Part shown: positions 1 to 9,600 of the stretch, piece by piece
How the letters are laid out: the number at the start of each line of letters is the position of its first letter
How positions within the stretch are numbered: the stretch's first letter is position 1
Source of the DNA: Arthrobacter sp. JZ12
Lineage (GTDB): Bacteria; Actinomycetota; Actinomycetes; Actinomycetales; Micrococcaceae
DNA: 64,000 bases
Direction of reading: 5' to 3'
Assembly (NCBI RefSeq): GCF_035189165.1
Contig: NZ_CP045246.1
Span: forward strand, 2,232,001-2,296,000
Notes under the pieces: model-generated
What the model saw: the letters and a program-made list of their open reading frames with translations, nothing else
Told to the model about the DNA's origin: nothing
The model's database searches: none
Made by a program: the position numbers and the translations under genes

Positions 1-200
1 TTTCCACCCGCGTCCCGCAATACCGGCCAGCGGGACACCTTCTTTTCCGGTTTGTATCCTTGTACAGGGGGCCGTGTTGTCAGCACGACGACGGACGAAC
101 CTCCGGTTTCCAGCGCTTCTGCGAGGGCCTTCAGGCGGAATGCAGCGGCACCTACTTCCGGCGGATACAACCGGGTTGCAAGAACTACGCGGATAGTCAC
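1..200 (-). CDS. Glycosyltransferase family 4 protein, N-terminal part (cut by window edge)
   Basis: Only the first 66 codons lie in the window. Reading the minus strand from a GTG at 200 gives MTIRVVLATRLYPPEVGAAA and continues through a beta strand rich in valine and threonine. The pattern of a strand, then YPPEVGG-like, then an LA-ALxxxG helix, then a VLTT strand is typical of the nucleotide-independent N-terminal Rossmann domain of GT4 (GT-B fold) enzymes such as WbuB. The GTGA overlap with the stop of the upstream oxidoreductase indicates translational coupling inside the polysaccharide operon. The likely role is adding a sugar to a lipid-linked surface glycan. The donor cannot be told because the C-terminal domain is outside the window. 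Confidence 0.75.
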   Translation of the reverse strand, partial: MTIRVVLATRLYPPEVGAAAFRLKALAEALETGGSSVVVLTTRPPVQGYKPEKKVSRWPVLRDAGG

Positions 201-1189
201 GCGCTTAGATTCACGACAGTACCCTCGGCGGCCGACTCGATCATCGCTTCGGCCACGCGCAGCGTGTTCAGCCCCTCACGCATGGTGACGACGTCGTTAC
301 GCTTGCCTAGCACGGCATCACGGAAGGCCTCGTGTTCCGACTTCAGCGGTTCCCGCTTGGTCAGGGCCAGGCGCGTGATATTTCCTTCGCTGACACCGCG
401 GAAGTTCGAGACGGCTTCCCATTCCGTATTGATGGTGCCGTTCTCGTAGAAGGTCAGGTCAGCGGTGAGGGTGTCGGCCGCAAAAGCACCTTTCTCCCCC
501 GTCACAACCGTCAGGCGTTCCTTCATCGGCGAGAGCCAGTTCACCAGGTGCGAGGTGATGACGCCGCTTTCCAGCTGACAGGACGCTGTAACCATGTCCT
601 CGTGCGGGCGACCGGATCGAATCGTGGTGCGCGCGGATACGGACCGGTACGGTGACTGCGCCAGCCACGCGGTGAGGTCGATGTCGTGGGTGCCCAGGTC
701 CTTTACAACTCCGACGTCGGCAATGCGCGACGGGAAGGGTCCCTGCCGACGCGTGGCAATCTGGTAGACATCTCCCAGATCACCGTTCTCAATCCGCACG
801 CGCAGTGACTGCAGGGCGGGATTGAACCGCTCGATATGGCCAACGGCTCCCACGAGCCCTGCGGATTCGAACGCATCGGCCAGCTTCTCGCCGCCTGCAA
901 TCGTGGAGGCGATGGGCTTTTCGACCAGGGTGTGCACGCCGGCGGCTGCCAGGGCCAGGCCGACTTCCTCGTGGAGTCCGGTCGGCACGGCGCAGATGGC
1001 CATGTCCAGGCCCTGCTCGATCAGCTCGTCGATGGATCCGCACAACGGTAGATCACCGGCGACGCCGTGCGGGTCACCGTATGCATCGGCAACGGCGACG
1101 AGCTGAACACCGTCCAACTCACGCGCTACTCGAGCGTGGTGGCGGCCCATCATGCCCAGGCCGATCAGGCCTACCCTCAGATCAGCCAT
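197..1189 (-). CDS. Gfo/Idh/MocA-family oxidoreductase, WlbA/WbpB-like (UDP-sugar 3-dehydrogenase)
   Basis: A 330-residue NAD(P)-dependent oxidoreductase. The Rossmann motif GLGMMG is at residues 10-15, the family EKP signature at 90-92, and a DLGTHDID motif carrying the catalytic His at about 164-171. In WlbA/WbpB proteins this enzyme oxidises C3 of UDP-GlcNAcA to the 3-keto sugar that the aminotransferase then uses. That assignment is inferred from the neighbours, which supply the preceding and following steps of the same pathway. Its start overlaps the aminotransferase stop (TGATG at 1189) and its stop overlaps the next glycosyltransferase start, so it belongs to one polycistronic unit. 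Another Gfo/Idh specificity, such as inositol or a different sugar, is possible from sequence alone. Confidence 0.82.
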   Translation of the reverse strand: MADLRVGLIGLGMMGRHHARVARELDGVQLVAVADAYGDPHGVAGDLPLCGSIDELIEQGLDMAICAVPTGLHEEVGLALAAAGVHTLVEKPIASTIAGGEKLADAFESAGLVGAVGHIERFNPALQSLRVRIENGDLGDVYQIATRRQGPFPSRIADVGVVKDLGTHDIDLTAWLAQSPYRSVSARTTIRSGRPHEDMVTASCQLESGVITSHLVNWLSPMKERLTVVTGEKGAFAADTLTADLTFYENGTINTEWEAVSNFRGVSEGNITRLALTKREPLKSEHEAFRDAVLGKRNDVVTMREGLNTLRVAEAMIESAAEGTVVNLSA

Positions 1190-2280
1190 CAGGCACCCGC
1201 TCCCGCAAGCTTGTTCACAGCAGTCACGATCCGGTCGAGATCCTCATCGTCCAACGACGGGTGGACCGGCAGGGAGAGCACTTCCTGTGCCGCGATCTCG
1301 GTGTTGGGCAGGTCTTCAACCCGGTTGAAGGACGGCAGCCGGTGGTTCGGGATCGGGTAGTACACACCGCTGCCGATGTTGTACTCCTCCTTCAGGGCGG
1401 CAGCGAAACCGTCCCGGTCCTGACCCACCCGGATTGTGTACTGGTGGTAGACGTGCTCAGCACCCTCGGCCACCGCAGGAGTTCCGACGCCCTCAAGGTT
1501 GTCGGTGAGGAAGCGGGCATTCGCCTGGCGCTGCGCGGTCCAGCCCAGCACCTTGGTGAGCTGTACCCGTCCGATGGCCGCGTGGAGGTTGGTCATACGC
1601 GCGTTGAACCCGACCAGCTCATTCTCGTACTGCCGCTCCATACCCTGGTTCCGCAGCAGACGCAGGTTCCGTTCAACGGTGGCGTCACCGGTCGAGACCA
1701 TGCCGCCTTCGCCGGAGGTCATGTTCTTCGTGGGGTACAGCGAGAACATGGCAAAGTCGCCGAACGTGCCAACCTTCTGCCCGTTCAGGGCAGCACCGTG
1801 AGCCTGTGCAGCATCCTCGAAGAGCTTGATTCCGCGCGCATCAGCCAGCTCCTTGAAGGCGATGATGTTCGCGGGATGCCCGTACAGATGCACGGGCATG
1901 ATGCCCTTGGTCCGCTCGCTAATGAGTGACTCGACGTGGCTGATATCGAGGCAGTAGTGGTCCAGTTCAATGTCGGCGAACACCGGCGTCGCACCCGTCA
2001 GCGCAACAGAGTTGGCCGTTGCAGCGAAGGTGAACGAGGGAACGATCACCTCATCACCGGGCCCGACCCCGGCTGCCAGCAGACCCAGGTGAAGGCCAGA
2101 CGTGCCGGAATTGACGGCTACGGACGAGCGTCCGTCGAGCAGCACCTGCGAGAATTCCTTCTCGAACTCGGCGACCTCTGCCCCCTGCGCGAGCATGGCG
2201 GAAACCAACACCGCGTCTACGGCAGCGCGCTCCTCGTCGCCCACAATGGGCTTAGCTGCCGGGATGAAACCTGTACTCAT
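1189..2280 (-). CDS. DegT/DnrJ/EryC1/StrS aminotransferase, WlbC/WbpE-like
   Basis: A 363-residue PLP-dependent sugar aminotransferase of normal family length. The PLP lysine is K185 in the YPTKNMTSGEGG motif, the ring-nitrogen Asp is in EDAAQAHGA (D156), and NSGTSGLHLGL near residues 58-67 forms the phosphate-binding cup. In the WbpE/WlbC pathway it transfers an amino group from glutamate to C3 of UDP-3-keto-GlcNAcA. The acetyltransferase upstream and the 3-dehydrogenase downstream, overlapping by ATGA and TGATG, fit that role. Related DegT enzymes act at C4 (PglE, PseC), so the position aminated is inferred from the gene set. Confidence 0.85.
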   Translation of the reverse strand: MSTGFIPAAKPIVGDEERAAVDAVLVSAMLAQGAEVAEFEKEFSQVLLDGRSSVAVNSGTSGLHLGLLAAGVGPGDEVIVPSFTFAATANSVALTGATPVFADIELDHYCLDISHVESLISERTKGIMPVHLYGHPANIIAFKELADARGIKLFEDAAQAHGAALNGQKVGTFGDFAMFSLYPTKNMTSGEGGMVSTGDATVERNLRLLRNQGMERQYENELVGFNARMTNLHAAIGRVQLTKVLGWTAQRQANARFLTDNLEGVGTPAVAEGAEHVYHQYTIRVGQDRDGFAAALKEEYNIGSGVYYPIPNHRLPSFNRVEDLPNTEIAAQEVLSLPVHPSLDDEDLDRIVTAVNKLAGAGA

Positions 2281-2876
2281 TTCTGTTCCTCTACTGGTGC
2301 CAACGTTCCGTCAGTCTCTGTGTACTTTTCGCCGGTTTCCGGGCAAACCCACAGTCCGTCCTGCTCCTTGAGCGGGTGACCGGCCTTCCCCACCCAGCCG
2401 AGCCGGCGTGCCGGAACACCCGCCATCAGCGCGAAGGCAGGCACGTCCTTGGTTACGACGGCGCCGGCAGCCACGGTCGCCCACGCACCGATGGTGACCG
2501 GAGCAACGCACACCGCGCGCGCTCCGATCGACGCCCCGTCCTCGATGGTCACACCGACCGGGGTCCAATCGTGCGCGCTCTTGAGCGTTCCGTCTGGTGA
2601 GATAGACCGCGGGTAGGTGTCGTTCGTCAGGACAACGGCCGGTCCGATGAAAACGCCCTTACCGAGAACAGCCGGCTCGTACACGAGCGCATAATTCTGG
2701 ACCTTGGTGTTCTCGCCCATGGAAACGCCGGTGCCGATGTACGCGCCGCGGCCGACGATACAGTTGGCACCGAGCTGCGCTTTCTCCCGCACCTGGGCGA
2801 GGTGCCAAATCTTGGTGCCCTCGCCCAACTCCGCCTGCTCGGAGACGTCAGCGCTGTCAGCGATGTAGCTCATCAT
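2277..2876 (-). CDS. Left-handed beta-helix N-acetyltransferase, WlbB/WbpD-like
   Basis: A 199-residue acyltransferase made largely of hexapeptide repeats (for example LGANCIVGRGAYIG and IGARAVCVAPVTIG), giving a left-handed beta-helix that trimerises and uses acetyl-CoA. WbpD/WlbB enzymes acetylate the 3-amino group of UDP-GlcNAc(3NH2)A to give UDP-2,3-diacetamido-2,3-dideoxy-glucuronic acid. A C-terminal segment near residues 160-185 is rich in Gly and Trp, with a CPETG sequence of the kind seen in this subgroup. The gene overlaps the 3' end of the membrane-protein gene by 20 bp and the aminotransferase start by 4 bp. Function rests on fold and context together. Confidence 0.85.
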   Translation of the reverse strand: MMSYIADSADVSEQAELGEGTKIWHLAQVREKAQLGANCIVGRGAYIGTGVSMGENTKVQNYALVYEPAVLGKGVFIGPAVVLTNDTYPRSISPDGTLKSAHDWTPVGVTIEDGASIGARAVCVAPVTIGAWATVAAGAVVTKDVPAFALMAGVPARRLGWVGKAGHPLKEQDGLWVCPETGEKYTETDGTLAPVEEQK

Positions 2877-4272
2877 CGCCCCTCTCTTTGGTGTTGGCTA
2901 CAAGCTTTTCCGGCTCGTGCGGTCGAACAGTTGCGACCTCGACCCGCTTCATTTGAATGGAGGCCGCCACCACCAGTGCGAACAGGCCAATCCCGAAGCC
3001 TACCGGTATCCCACGGTAGGCGAAGAAGTCGTGAATCTGTGAGTGATTCCTTAGAACTTCGTACCAGATCGGAATAACAAGCAGCGGAGCGGCCAACACC
3101 GCGCCCATCAGGATACTTGAGACGCCATTCCTCCGCACGGAGAGAATTATTGCAATCACCGCTGCTGCCGCGACAAGGATGAGAACAATGTGCGATGTCG
3201 GGATGCGGTCCCACCAGTAATTTGCGTTCCTCAGGGTGGACGCCCCAAATGTATCTGAGACGTGCCCAAAGTCGCCTCCGGTCCGGAACTCGACATTCCC
3301 AGCCACATGTTCAACCACCTTATCGAAACCAAGGAACATCGCGGCAATGGCCCACCGTGAAGCCCACGTCAGGGCAAATGCAAGCGGCCAAACTACAGCA
3401 GCTATCACTCCAGCCAATACGCCTTGCTTGAAGTTCCGTGCGTGGCCGAATGTGACTGCGGCCGCAACTACAGATGCGAGCGCCCATGGGATAGCTGGGG
3501 TGGTCAGCAAATCGACGTAGCAGAACAGGGCTGCTCCAAGTCCGGTGAAAGCAATCAGACGAGTAGTCGAACGACCGGCCCCGAAGGCCGCAAGGGCAGT
3601 GCTCAGGAAGATGAAGGAGATCGAGATTGCCTGGCTGAAGGACGTCGAAGGGGTCGAGAACACATTCGACGCGAGGAGAAGGGGGCCGAGGAGAGCTGTT
3701 GCCGCCCACCAATTCAATCGCCCTGCTACAGCGATAAGCGCAACAATCAACGATGAAACCAGCATCGCACCGGACAAGATGCGGAGGCCCTCGAGACCTA
3801 CCATGGCAAGTGCTGGCCGGGTGATTGCGGTGTAGCCGGCCCAGTATTTGTAGTACTGCCCCTGGCTTGCGGTATCTCCTGCGGCGAGGGCGCGAAGGTC
3901 CCCAACTCCCTTCTCGCAATTCGAGATTCGAGGCATATATCCGGCCTGCTGCCAGGGAGAGTCGTCTGGACTACCGTCGCCTAATCCCGTCCCGACAACA
4001 ACACACTCCGTGAAAGTGTCCGACACCCCGCCCATTCGATCCGGTAACCCTGAGGGGCCGTACGTGCCCGAGTCGATCGCCTTGACCAAGTTGTCGACGA
4101 TGGGCTTATCCGGTACAGCCTGCCCTGCCACAAGCAGCAGAAACAGAACAGTTTGCAGTGCTGCGAAGCCGGCGATAAGGACGGCAACATTCTTACCGAT
4201 CACACCGCGAGCACTATTCTTTGCAGCGATTCGGCGTGATCCTTTGTCTCTCTTCACGTCAGTTATGACCAT
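2857..4272 (-). CDS. Polytopic membrane protein of the polysaccharide operon, function unknown
   Basis: About 471 residues from the ATG at 4272 (MVITDVKRDKG). I prefer this start because it overlaps the preceding glycosyltransferase stop, whereas the longer frame begins inside that gene. An N-terminal transmembrane helix near residue 30 is followed by an extracytoplasmic loop of about 130 residues containing several cysteines, then roughly ten hydrophobic segments. A phrase FCYVDLLTTP sits between two helices, and a YWAGYTAITRP segment ends the loop. The layout resembles GT-C glycosyltransferases or other polyprenol-linked sugar membrane proteins, but I see no clear catalytic motif. Its third-position GC is lower than that of its neighbours, which is common in glycan loci. 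It might be a GT-C enzyme, a flippase or a modifying enzyme. Confidence 0.65.
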   Translation of the reverse strand: MVITDVKRDKGSRRIAAKNSARGVIGKNVAVLIAGFAALQTVLFLLLVAGQAVPDKPIVDNLVKAIDSGTYGPSGLPDRMGGVSDTFTECVVVGTGLGDGSPDDSPWQQAGYMPRISNCEKGVGDLRALAAGDTASQGQYYKYWAGYTAITRPALAMVGLEGLRILSGAMLVSSLIVALIAVAGRLNWWAATALLGPLLLASNVFSTPSTSFSQAISISFIFLSTALAAFGAGRSTTRLIAFTGLGAALFCYVDLLTTPAIPWALASVVAAAVTFGHARNFKQGVLAGVIAAVVWPLAFALTWASRWAIAAMFLGFDKVVEHVAGNVEFRTGGDFGHVSDTFGASTLRNANYWWDRIPTSHIVLILVAAAAVIAIILSVRRNGVSSILMGAVLAAPLLVIPIWYEVLRNHSQIHDFFAYRGIPVGFGIGLFALVVAASIQMKRVEVATVRPHEPEKLVANTKERGDDELHR

Positions 4273-5197
4273 TTCCCGGAGCCTCCCACCGCAAGTACGC
4301 AAGTCTGGAACTCTCGTCGCGAATTTTCTTGAGCACGCCGAGAAGCATTCCTGCAATGAGCGTTAGCACGGCAAGGATGACCAGCGATGAGGCAAGAATC
4401 GCCGTCGGGAACCTCGGAACCAGCCCAGTCTGCGCAAATTCAACAATGACGGGAAGACCAACCAGAAGACCGACTAGTGCTACAAGGCCTGAAAGCAATC
4501 CGTAGGTCGGAAGGGGGCGTTCATGAGCCGCCAGTCTCAGCACCATATTCAGGATGCGGAGTCCATCATGATAAGTACGCAGCTTGCTTTCGGTTCCCAC
4601 CGCACGGTCCCGAAACCCGACCGAAACCTCCGTTTGCGGCACACGGGCATTGATGGAGTGCACCGTCAGCTCCGTCTCGATTTCAAACTCGCGCGACAGT
4701 GCGGGAAATGACCGCACAAATCGCTTCGAAAACACTCGGTACCCACTCAGCATGTCGCTCACTCGATAGCCGAAGATGCGACCGACTATCTCGTTGAAGA
4801 ACCGGTTGCCTAGCTCATGTCCTGCTCGGTATGCCGACTCCGTTTGCTGATTTCGGACACCCGTTATCTGGTCATACGGCCCAGTCAGCAGAGTTTCGAT
4901 CATCTTCGGCGCGGCAGCGGTGTCATAAGTGTCGTCGCCGTCGATGAGCAGGTAAACATCCGCGTCGATATCCGCGAACGCTCGCCGGACCACGTTGCCT
5001 TTACCCTTACGCTCCTCGCGACGGACTGTGGCGCCGGCTTCATGCGCAACAACTGCCGTACGGTCCGTGCTGCAGTTGTCATAGACATAAACATGTATGC
5101 CGGGTACCGCAGCCCTAAGGTCACGAATAACCTTCTCAATCGCCTGTTCCTCGTTGTGGCAAGGAACGATGGCGGCGATCGTTGGACTTGTTGCCAT
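4259..5197 (-). CDS. Glycosyltransferase family 2, dolichol-phosphate-mannose-synthase-like, with membrane anchor
   Basis: A 312-residue GT-A enzyme from the ATG at 5197, which overlaps the dehydrogenase stop as TGATG. The longer open frame begins inside the upstream gene. The start shows IVPCHNEE, then YDNCSTDRT for nucleotide binding and LLIDGDDTYD (DGDD at 86-89) for the metal. The C-terminal third has two transmembrane helices at roughly 230-300, as in polyprenyl-phosphate glycosyltransferases of the DPM1/YfdH type. It probably transfers a sugar to polyprenyl phosphate or to a lipid-linked intermediate at the inner face of the membrane, perhaps feeding the membrane protein encoded next. 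The sugar is unknown. Confidence 0.82.
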   Translation of the reverse strand: MATSPTIAAIVPCHNEEQAIEKVIRDLRAAVPGIHVYVYDNCSTDRTAVVAHEAGATVRREERKGKGNVVRRAFADIDADVYLLIDGDDTYDTAAAPKMIETLLTGPYDQITGVRNQQTESAYRAGHELGNRFFNEIVGRIFGYRVSDMLSGYRVFSKRFVRSFPALSREFEIETELTVHSINARVPQTEVSVGFRDRAVGTESKLRTYHDGLRILNMVLRLAAHERPLPTYGLLSGLVALVGLLVGLPVIVEFAQTGLVPRFPTAILASSLVILAVLTLIAGMLLGVLKKIRDESSRLAYLRWEAPGNGHN

Positions 5198-6486
5198 CAG
5201 GCCTTGCCGATGACCCGGTAGGTGACACCGTCCCACTTGTCAGCGGTGCTCACTCGCCTGCCGTCGATGAACGTCTTCACTCCGGGCAGGTCAGCGGGAG
5301 TCAGGGACGCATACTCCGCGTGGTTGGCCTGGACGACAGCAGCGTCCGCGGCCTCACCCACGTGGTACGGGTCGAAGCCGAGCGAGGCCAACTCCTCGTC
5401 GCTGTATAGAGGATCATGAACGAGTACTTTTGCGCCGCGCTGTTTCAGCGCTTCAACGGTCGAGAAGACTCCGGAGAACGCGGTTTCCTTCACTCCACCA
5501 CGGTAGGCCGCACCAAGCACGACGACGGTTGCCCCGTCGAGATTCCCGTGTGCCCCCTCGAGGAGTCCCACGGTGTAGTCGGGCATGCCTGCATTGGCTT
5601 CGCGGGCGGCACGTACAACGGTTGCCGAGGGGTCATTCCACAGGTAGAGACGCGGGTAAACAGGGATGCAGTGACCGCCGACCGCGATGCCCGGCTGGTG
5701 AATGTGACTGTACGGCTGCGAGTTCGATGCCTCGATGACCTGGTAGATATCGATGCCTGCCGTGGCAGCGAACCGGGCAAACTGGTTCGCGAGTCCGATG
5801 TTCACGTCCCGGTAGGTGGTCTCCGCCAGCTTGGCGAGCTCCGAGGCTTCAGCGGACCCCAGATCCCATACGCCGTTGCCGCGGGACAGGTCGGGCCGGT
5901 CATCGAAGTCCAGGACCGATTCGTAGAACTCGACGGCTACCTTCGCGCCTTCGTCGGAGAGACCGCCGACGAGCTTGGGATACTTCCGTAGGTCTTCAAA
6001 GACGCGACCGGTCAGTACACGCTCCGGCGAGAACACAAGATGGAAGTCCTGACCCTCAACCAGGCCCGAGCCCTCTTCGAGCATGGGCTTCCAACGGGTA
6101 CGGGTGGTCCCGACAGGAAGGGTCGTCTCATACGACACCAGAGTTCCCGGCGTCAGATGCTTGGCCAGTTCGGTGGTGGCACCGTCCATCCAACCGAAGT
6201 CAGGCTTTGCCTCGGCATCGACAAACAGCGGCACAACCAGCACAACGGCATCCGCGTTCGGCACAGCCTCGGCGTAGTCGGTGGTCGCCCGGAGCTTTCC
6301 GGCAGGCACCAGCTCCGAGAGCTTCTCCTGAAGGTGAGCTTCGCCCGGGAACGGCTCGATCGCGCTATTGATCGACTGGACAACCTGCGCATTGACGTCG
6401 ACACCCACGACCTCGTGGCCCTTCGACGCGAACTGGACCGCCAGCGGCAGACCGATCTTTCCAAGGGCAATGACAGCAATCTTCAC
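5197..6486 (-). CDS. Nucleotide-sugar 6-dehydrogenase (UDP-GlcNAc/UDP-ManNAc dehydrogenase type, WbpA/WecC/TviB family)
   Basis: A 429-residue NAD-dependent UDP-sugar dehydrogenase. The N-terminal Rossmann fold starts at residue 2, where the usual GxGxxG reads ALGKIG. The central helix has the catalytic lysine (ELAKLAETTYRDVN, K219), and the catalytic cysteine is C273 in GGHCIPVYP. It oxidises the C6 alcohol of UDP-HexNAc to the uronic acid in two NAD steps. It is the first gene of the minus-strand operon, and the following genes suggest UDP-GlcNAc as substrate and UDP-GlcNAcA as product. The ManNAc alternative cannot be excluded from sequence alone. Confidence 0.85.
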   Translation of the reverse strand: MKIAVIALGKIGLPLAVQFASKGHEVVGVDVNAQVVQSINSAIEPFPGEAHLQEKLSELVPAGKLRATTDYAEAVPNADAVVLVVPLFVDAEAKPDFGWMDGATTELAKHLTPGTLVSYETTLPVGTTRTRWKPMLEEGSGLVEGQDFHLVFSPERVLTGRVFEDLRKYPKLVGGLSDEGAKVAVEFYESVLDFDDRPDLSRGNGVWDLGSAEASELAKLAETTYRDVNIGLANQFARFAATAGIDIYQVIEASNSQPYSHIHQPGIAVGGHCIPVYPRLYLWNDPSATVVRAAREANAGMPDYTVGLLEGAHGNLDGATVVVLGAAYRGGVKETAFSGVFSTVEALKQRGAKVLVHDPLYSDEELASLGFDPYHVGEAADAAVVQANHAEYASLTPADLPGVKTFIDGRRVSTADKWDGVTYRVIGKA

Positions 6487-6670
6487 GATGAAGTGACCTT
6501 TTCTCTGTACGCGGAGCAGACATATCTCCAGATCCAGTAGCCAAGCCTAACGCCCAACCAGAAATATCGCCCGTTCGGGAAGCAGTGGCGTTGTACATAT
6601 CCAGATTTGCTTATCCACAGGGTAGGCGTTCTGCGAGCGCCGCTCGCCGCGAACCTCCTACGCTCAAGAC
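6487..6670 (+). other. Divergent intergenic region between the polysaccharide operon and the FHA-FtsK gene
   Basis: A 184-bp non-coding gap between two divergent start codons, so it must carry the promoter of the minus-strand polysaccharide operon and that of the plus-strand FHA-FtsK gene. It is more AT-rich than the flanking genes. It contains one perfect DnaA-box 9-mer at 6611-6619. I do not see a -35/-10 pair good enough to call on either strand. Confidence 0.5.
6611..6619 (+). promoter_or_regulatory. DnaA-box sequence TTATCCACA
   Basis: A perfect 9-mer match to the classical DnaA box, in the divergent promoter region 52 bp upstream of the FHA-FtsK start codon. A second perfect copy, in reverse orientation, lies in another divergent intergenic region at 20106-20114. 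One site alone is weak evidence for binding. Confidence 0.35.
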
Positions 6671-9600
6671 ATGGATCTGCACGTCACCCTCGCCGCGGGT
6701 CCGGGAGTGACCCTGCCCGAGGGCAGAACAACGGAAGAAGTGGTGATAAGCATCGCCGGCCCTGCTACGGGCGAGCAGATTCGAGAAGAGCTTGCCGCCC
6801 GCACCGGGCACGCACGTTTCTCCGTCGACGGACAGCCCCTGGACGCGCTCGTGCCAGGGACGCCGCCGCTGACGTCAGGCGCCGTCGTCGTCGTGGTTCC
6901 CGAGAGCCAGCGCATGCCGGCCCGCCCGCGGCAGGGAGCAAATCTCCTTTTCCTGGTGCGCACGGGACCGGACGCCGGCAGAATCGTGCCGCTGGCGAGG
7001 GGGACCTACAGTATCGGGCGTACGGCTGCGGACATCCGGATCGATGACCCGGAACTGTCGCGCACCCATGCCCGCCTTACGGTGACCAATGAGACGGTCC
7101 TGCTGACGGACCTCGACTCGGCGAACGGAGTCTGGGTCAACGGGGACAGGACGGGGCAAGCGGTAGTCACCACCTCGAGCGATGTGCTCATCGGTGCCAG
7201 CAGATGCGCCCTCGTCCTCGCCGATACTCCACAGCCGGCGATCAATGCCGTCGACCTGTCGGAACCCTGCGAGGTCAGCGCTCCTCCCCCGCCTGAACCA
7301 GGTCGCCTGCTTCTGATCACGGCATTTCTGCCCCTGATCCTCGGCATAGTTCTGGCCGTCACTACCGGAATGTGGTTCTTCCTCGCCTTCAGCGCACTGT
7401 CCGCTGTGACTGGAGTGGTCCCGCTGGTCTCCGCACGGAAGAAGCGGGCTGCCTTTCGTGCTGCAGTTTCGAAAGCCGCTGACCAGGACCGCGAACGACG
7501 ACGGCGCGCGGCCCACGACATCGGAAGCCTCGCCCTGCGTTCGGTCCAGCCTCAATTCGCCCCGGACGCTGTTGAGCGCCGCCCCGACGCCGACCACACC
7601 CGCTACCTGCGGGTTGGCGTCGCTGATCAGTCCGCGAATCTTGGGGTCAAGGTCGCCCCGGCGGAGTGGCAGCAACCCGTTCTCGAATCCGCGCCTCTCC
7701 TTATTCCTTTATCTGAAGCCGGGAACAGCTCCATAGAGCGTCCCGTCTGTGTGGACATAATCGGTCCATCTGAGACCCTCCTGCGCGTGGCCCATCTTGT
7801 GGTGCTGCAGCTCTGCGCCCTGGACCTGTCCGGCGGCATCATCTGCTTTGGTTCTTCGCGGAACCTGCCGCATGCGGCTCGCTTCCTGCCCGGGGTGACC
7901 CTCGTGACGAGCAAGGAGAAACTGAGAGAGACAGTGAAAACGGCGAGGCCTTCCGCGTTCCTGATCTTCGACGAGCAGTACGAAGCGGCCCCTGCGGCCG
8001 GGCCCATACGCACGTACCGCTTCTTCGACGAGGACGCCGGCAGCCGGCTCCCAAACAATTCCTGGGTGCTCGACTACTCCCGCACCCCGCCGGTGCTACG
8101 AACGCCCGAAGGCGAAACCTGCTTCTCACCGGATTTGCTGGGCTCGGACACTTTCACGGCGGTTGCGCGCCTCATCGGTGGGCGTGCCGTTTCTGCGAGC
8201 GCCGCCGGGGCGGATGGCACAATCCCAACTGCCGTCGAGTTGGGGCAGCTTACCGACTCGCGCCCGTCCGCCATCCGGGCCCGATGGGAAGTCCCGTCGG
8301 ACGGCACGCAATTTGCCGCCGTCGTCGGTTCCTCCGCCTCTGGAATGCTCGAGATTGACCTTGAATCACAGGGTCCGCACCTGCTGGCAGCCGGCACCAC
8401 CGGAGCGGGGAAGTCCGAGTTCCTGCGAACGCTCGTCCTCGGGCTGGCCCTGAACCATTCCCCCGCCATGGTCAACTTCCTTTTCATCGACTTCAAGGGC
8501 GGGTCGGGTCTTTCTGCCCTGTCGGAACTGCCGCACTCGGTGGGCATCCTGACGGATCTTTCGTCGGCATCGGTTTCGCGTGCGCTTACCTCTCTCAAGG
8601 CGGAGGTGAAACGGCGCGAGAGGCTCTTCGCCGACGCTGGTGCCGCAGACTACCGCGAGTACCTGCGCTCCGGCAGCACGCCCGCGCTTCCACGCCTTGT
8701 CACGGTGATCGACGAATTTCGGATGCTTGCCGAGGAAGTGCCCGATGCGGTCCAGGACCTGATGCGGATCGCCATGCTGGGACGTTCGCTGGGCATGCAC
8801 CTGGTGCTGGCTACCCAGCGGCCGCAGGGCGCGGTCACCTCAGACATCCGGGCGAACATCACAAGTTGGATAGCCCTGAGAGTGCAGTCCGCTATGGAGT
8901 CGCAGGACATTCTGGATTCGACGGTCGCCACCGGCATCCCTGTCGGACTACCCGGGCGAGGCTTCCTTCGGGTTGGGGCGGGCATGCCGGTCGAGTTTCA
9001 GACAGCAGCCGCAGTCATCGGGCAAGGTGCACCGGATGTCCGCGTTCGGCCCCTGAGCTCCTACCTGGAAGACCCCGCAGGCGCCGGAACCCATAGGTCG
9101 CTGGGGCAGAGGGGAGCAAGAGGAAGCGCTGCCGGCCATCTCGAAGGACTCATTACAGCTATCAAGGGAGCTGCCCAGGAGATGTTGACGGGTCCGCAGC
9201 ACCTGCCAGTGCTGCCGCCGCTTCCGCATCGCCTCAACCGGCCCGACTCCGGCAACTACTCGCTGTACCTGGGGATCCTCGATCTACCGCATATCCAGAA
9301 CCAGCATCCGCTGCGGTGGGATCCCGAGCGTCACTCACACCTCGCCTTTGTGGGTCCACCCGGCAGCGGGCTGGCAGAGGCGCTCGCGTGCACGCTCAGC
9401 GAACTTCTGCACATGCGCCCGGACACCCATCTCTACGTCCTCGACGGCGACGGCACGCTGGCTGCCTGGGACTCCGCACCGCAGGTGGGTGCGTATGTGA
9501 CCGCCTCCGAAGTCAAGCGCGCCGCCCGCGTTCTGAACCGCGTCGCCGAGGAGGTTACCCACCGACTGGATCGTCCGGTGCAGGGCCGGCGGTCCGTTCG

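Noticed and set aside
1081..1929. A 282-residue open frame on the plus strand
   Set aside because: It is antisense to the aminotransferase, which has clear PLP motifs.
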